Shown: positions 62,405 to 64,000 of the stretch, one piece after another
How the letters are laid out: every line of letters begins with the position of its first letter
Numbering within the stretch: the stretch's first letter is position 1
Assembly: GCA_019359045.1 (NCBI GenBank)
Contig: JAHHIA010000006.1
Location: forward strand, 186,001-250,000
Length of the DNA stretch: 64,000 nucleotides
Direction: 5' to 3'
Source: Scytolyngbya sp. HA4215-MV1
GTDB taxonomy: Bacteria > Cyanobacteriota > Cyanobacteriia > Leptolyngbyales > Leptolyngbyaceae
Program-made: the position numbers and the translations under genes
Notes under the pieces: generated by a model
Databases searched by the model: none
What the model was told of the DNA's origin: nothing
The model's input: the letters and a program-made list of their open reading frames with translations, nothing else

Positions 62405-62500
62405 TTACTTATATAGCTCGGTCGCTAACCGAACAGCCAGAATACCAGGGAACAAAGCAATCAGCAATGCCACCCAAACTTGCGTATCCGATAAAGCCAT
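62405..62500 (-). CDS. psaM: Photosystem I reaction centre subunit XII PsaM
   Basis: A 31-residue membrane peptide, too short for ordinary gene finders. It begins MALSDTQVWVALLIAL and ends RLATELYK, matching the PsaM length and ends (MALSDTQ...ATELYK) exactly in form. PsaM is a single-helix subunit near the PSI trimerisation face. The minus-strand ATG (62498-62500) is preceded by AAGGAGTTTTCAAACA, a perfect Shine-Dalgarno. Stop TAA is at 62405-62407. Confidence 0.93.
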   Translation of the reverse strand: MALSDTQVWVALLIALFPGILAVRLATELYK

Positions 62501-62793
62501 TGTTTGAAAACTCCTTATGTCAGGGTATATAGTTCCTCAATGTCGATCAAATTGTTCATTTGGGGAATAGCTTGTTACAAGATGCAACAGAATTTGCGAC
62601 TTTTCAAGCCTGAAAGGGGTGAATATTTTTCTCCCTTTCACACAATTGAATCTATTGCGACCACTCACTTTTTCCCTTTCGTGAGGAAACCGTTTGGTCA
62701 GTCCCTTAGACTAAGAGATAGGCTTGAGTATCGCTTTGTTATTTTTAGCCGACGAATGGTGATTTTCAACTCTTTGATGTAAATATTTTTTCA

Positions 62794-63561
62794 ATGCTAG
62801 ACCATCTTTTCGATTATTCTCCTAATTTTGGAGTTGAAATGCTGCTACTGCTACCCGTGCTGGTAGCGCTAGAGGCTGTTTTATCTGCGGATAATGCGAT
62901 CGCCCTGGCAGCGATCGCTCAGGGTTTAGAAGGCGGCAAAATGCAACGCCAGGCACTGAACTTGGGTTTGGTAGCAGCGTTTATTTTGCGCGTTGGGTTA
63001 ATTTTGACCGCTACCTGGGTGACCAAATTCTGGCAATTTGAGTTCATGGGAGCTGCCTACCTATTGTGGTTAGTCTTCCAATACTTCACATCCGATGAAG
63101 ACAAGACCTCTGGAACCTCTCATCACCACCATGGACCCAAGTTTTCTTCACTTTGGCAGGCAATCCCGCTGATTGCCCTGACCGATCTGGCATTCTCTTT
63201 GGACAGCGTGACTACTGCAATCGCAATTTCTCAAGAAATTTGGTTAGTCATCACAGGTGGGCTAATTGGCATTATTGCCTTGCGGTTTATGGCAGAACTC
63301 TTTATTCGGTGGCTGGATGAATTTGTTTATCTCGAAGATGCTGGATACACCACCGTTGCTCTGGTTGGCATTCGGCTGCTCTGCAAAGCCTTTAGTCTGG
63401 ACGCCGTCTTGCCAGAATGGCTGATGGTGATATTGATTGCCCTGTTCTTTACATGGGGATTTTCTAAACGGACACCCACCCAAACAGAAGAGCTGGAATC
63501 GCCTCCCGAATCAGGCCCAATCGAAATGACTGAATCAGAACAAGAAAAAGTTCCCCGCTAG
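62794..63561 (+). CDS. TerC-family integral membrane protein
   Basis: A 255-residue membrane protein with about seven hydrophobic segments. Family motifs are LEAVLSADNAIALAAIAQGL near residue 27 and ALTDLAFSLDSVTTAIAISQ near residue 125, both with Asp residues inside the membrane; TerC proteins have been linked to metal-ion (Mn) export. A His-rich loop (SHHHHGPK, about 108-115) could bind metal. The acidic C-terminal tail is cytoplasmic or lumenal. The metal role here is inference. Confidence 0.88.
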   Translation: MLDHLFDYSPNFGVEMLLLLPVLVALEAVLSADNAIALAAIAQGLEGGKMQRQALNLGLVAAFILRVGLILTATWVTKFWQFEFMGAAYLLWLVFQYFTSDEDKTSGTSHHHHGPKFSSLWQAIPLIALTDLAFSLDSVTTAIAISQEIWLVITGGLIGIIALRFMAELFIRWLDEFVYLEDAGYTTVALVGIRLLCKAFSLDAVLPEWLMVILIALFFTWGFSKRTPTQTEELESPPESGPIEMTESEQEKVPR

Positions 63562-63685
63562 AAACCTGTAAAATGGTGACGTTATTGTCTGGTTGCGCAT
63601 CATTGCTCCGAACATACGGGCGACAAACCAGAAATCGATTTTGTAAGATATTTGGACAATAAGGTACTGCAAGGGCTTTTGTACC

Positions 63686-64000
63686 GTGCTTCCTCCTTCT
63701 CAGCTCCCAAATTTGCCGGCCAAAAATTCCCGCTCCGCTAAACTTTCGGTTTCGCCGAATGCTAGTTTGTCTTGGGCTTTATCGCTTTTAGGCGCAACCA
63801 ACGATTGGAAACTACTGGTGGGACGTTGGCTGATTTTGCTGGTTATTGCGCTACTGCCGATCGGGGTCGGTATGCTGGGCTTATCCATGCTGCTCAAGCT
63901 GCCAGAATTTTCCAGCTGCAACTCTATCCAAATTGATGAATCGCCATCCTTACGGCTCTACTGTGCGCAGAAACTGGCAAGTGATAAAACTCCAGAAAAC
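63686..64000 (+). CDS. Partial gene, conserved-type membrane protein, cut by window end
   Basis: A GTG at 63686 opens a frame that continues to the last base (105 codons, no stop). It encodes LPPSQLPNLPAKNSRSA, then a hydrophobic segment LVGRWLILLVIALLPIGVG (about 50-68), and PEFSSCNSI and LRLYCAQKLASDK. The layout, membrane helix followed by LYCAQ, matches a long cyanobacterial protein usually annotated as a chromosome-segregation-type or TPR-like protein; I recall this only by pattern. The downstream part is missing. Confidence 0.65.
   Translation, partial: MLPPSQLPNLPAKNSRSAKLSVSPNASLSWALSLLGATNDWKLLVGRWLILLVIALLPIGVGMLGLSMLLKLPEFSSCNSIQIDESPSLRLYCAQKLASDKTPEN

Noticed and set aside
62504..62782. 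92-codon plus-strand frame before the TerC gene
   Set aside because: It is opposite the psaM leader, lacks a conserved pattern and ends just before the TerC start.
1..64000. CRISPR array, prophage or insertion-sequence transposase
   Set aside because: No regularly spaced repeat-spacer units, phage structural genes or transposase domains were seen.
1..64000. tRNA or rRNA genes
   Set aside because: No TPsiC-arm (GGTTCGANNCC) with a matching cloverleaf was found by eye; a dedicated search could still find one.

Overview
The window is cyanobacterial chromosome. A 31-residue photosystem I PsaM gene, a Ycf41-type SSB, the ClpR/ClpP3 pair, a Mo-nitrogenase C-terminal-domain protein and many GCGATCGC (HIP1) octamers all point that way. 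Large WD40/NTPase proteins, heptanucleotide repeats and small dispersed hairpin elements suggest a filamentous Leptolyngbya/Oscillatoria-like organism, but this is inference. No rRNA, tRNA, transposase, prophage or CRISPR array was recognised.

Layout. 1-1.3 kb: a small membrane-distal hypothetical protein and a VapBC-like toxin-antitoxin pair. 1.6-12.2 kb: primase DnaG, a cell-wall amidase with a second hydrolase domain, a CHASE2-PAS-GGDEF-EAL c-di-GMP enzyme, a dicarboxylate/amino-acid symporter, an outer-membrane-like protein and a serine hydrolase. 12.4-20.7 kb: a protein-quality-control block (clpR-clpP3, a DnaJ-domain protein, an RsbW-like kinase, tig, clpP2-clpX). 20.8-28.8 kb: an alpha/beta hydrolase, an unusual CysH-like protein, two small related hypotheticals, Ycf41/SSB, a sugar nucleotidyltransferase/phosphomannomutase-like fusion and a ComFB-like protein. 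29.6-40.9 kb: a large repeat-rich secreted-type protein, SppA, a coiled-coil DivIVA-like protein overlapping coaD, a Cys/His hydrolase-like protein, a HEAT protein, a lipoprotein and an O-methyltransferase.

41-48.3 kb is the most system-like part: on the minus strand an alpha/beta-hydrolase-fold protein without a nucleophile, a P-loop ATPase, and a 1670-residue protein with a degenerate NTPase domain, TPRs, a STAND NTPase, one membrane segment and 14 WD40 repeats. The ATPase and WD40 genes are separated by only 21 bases and probably work together as a signal-sensing or conflict-type NTPase module; the function is unproven.

48.5-64 kb: small conserved cyanobacterial proteins, a pentapeptide-repeat protein, an M24 peptidase with a TetR regulator, a secreted phytase-like esterase, a Mo-nitro_C protein, a protein with a TIR/deoxyribosyltransferase-like C-terminal half, MltA, a GST, a TPR protein, psaM, a TerC-family membrane protein and a gene cut by the window end.

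Intergenic DNA is rich in structure: a ~118-bp element present twice (35648 and 54815), a family of three short hairpins with the same flank (24566, 29150, 32498), several clear terminators and short tandem repeats.
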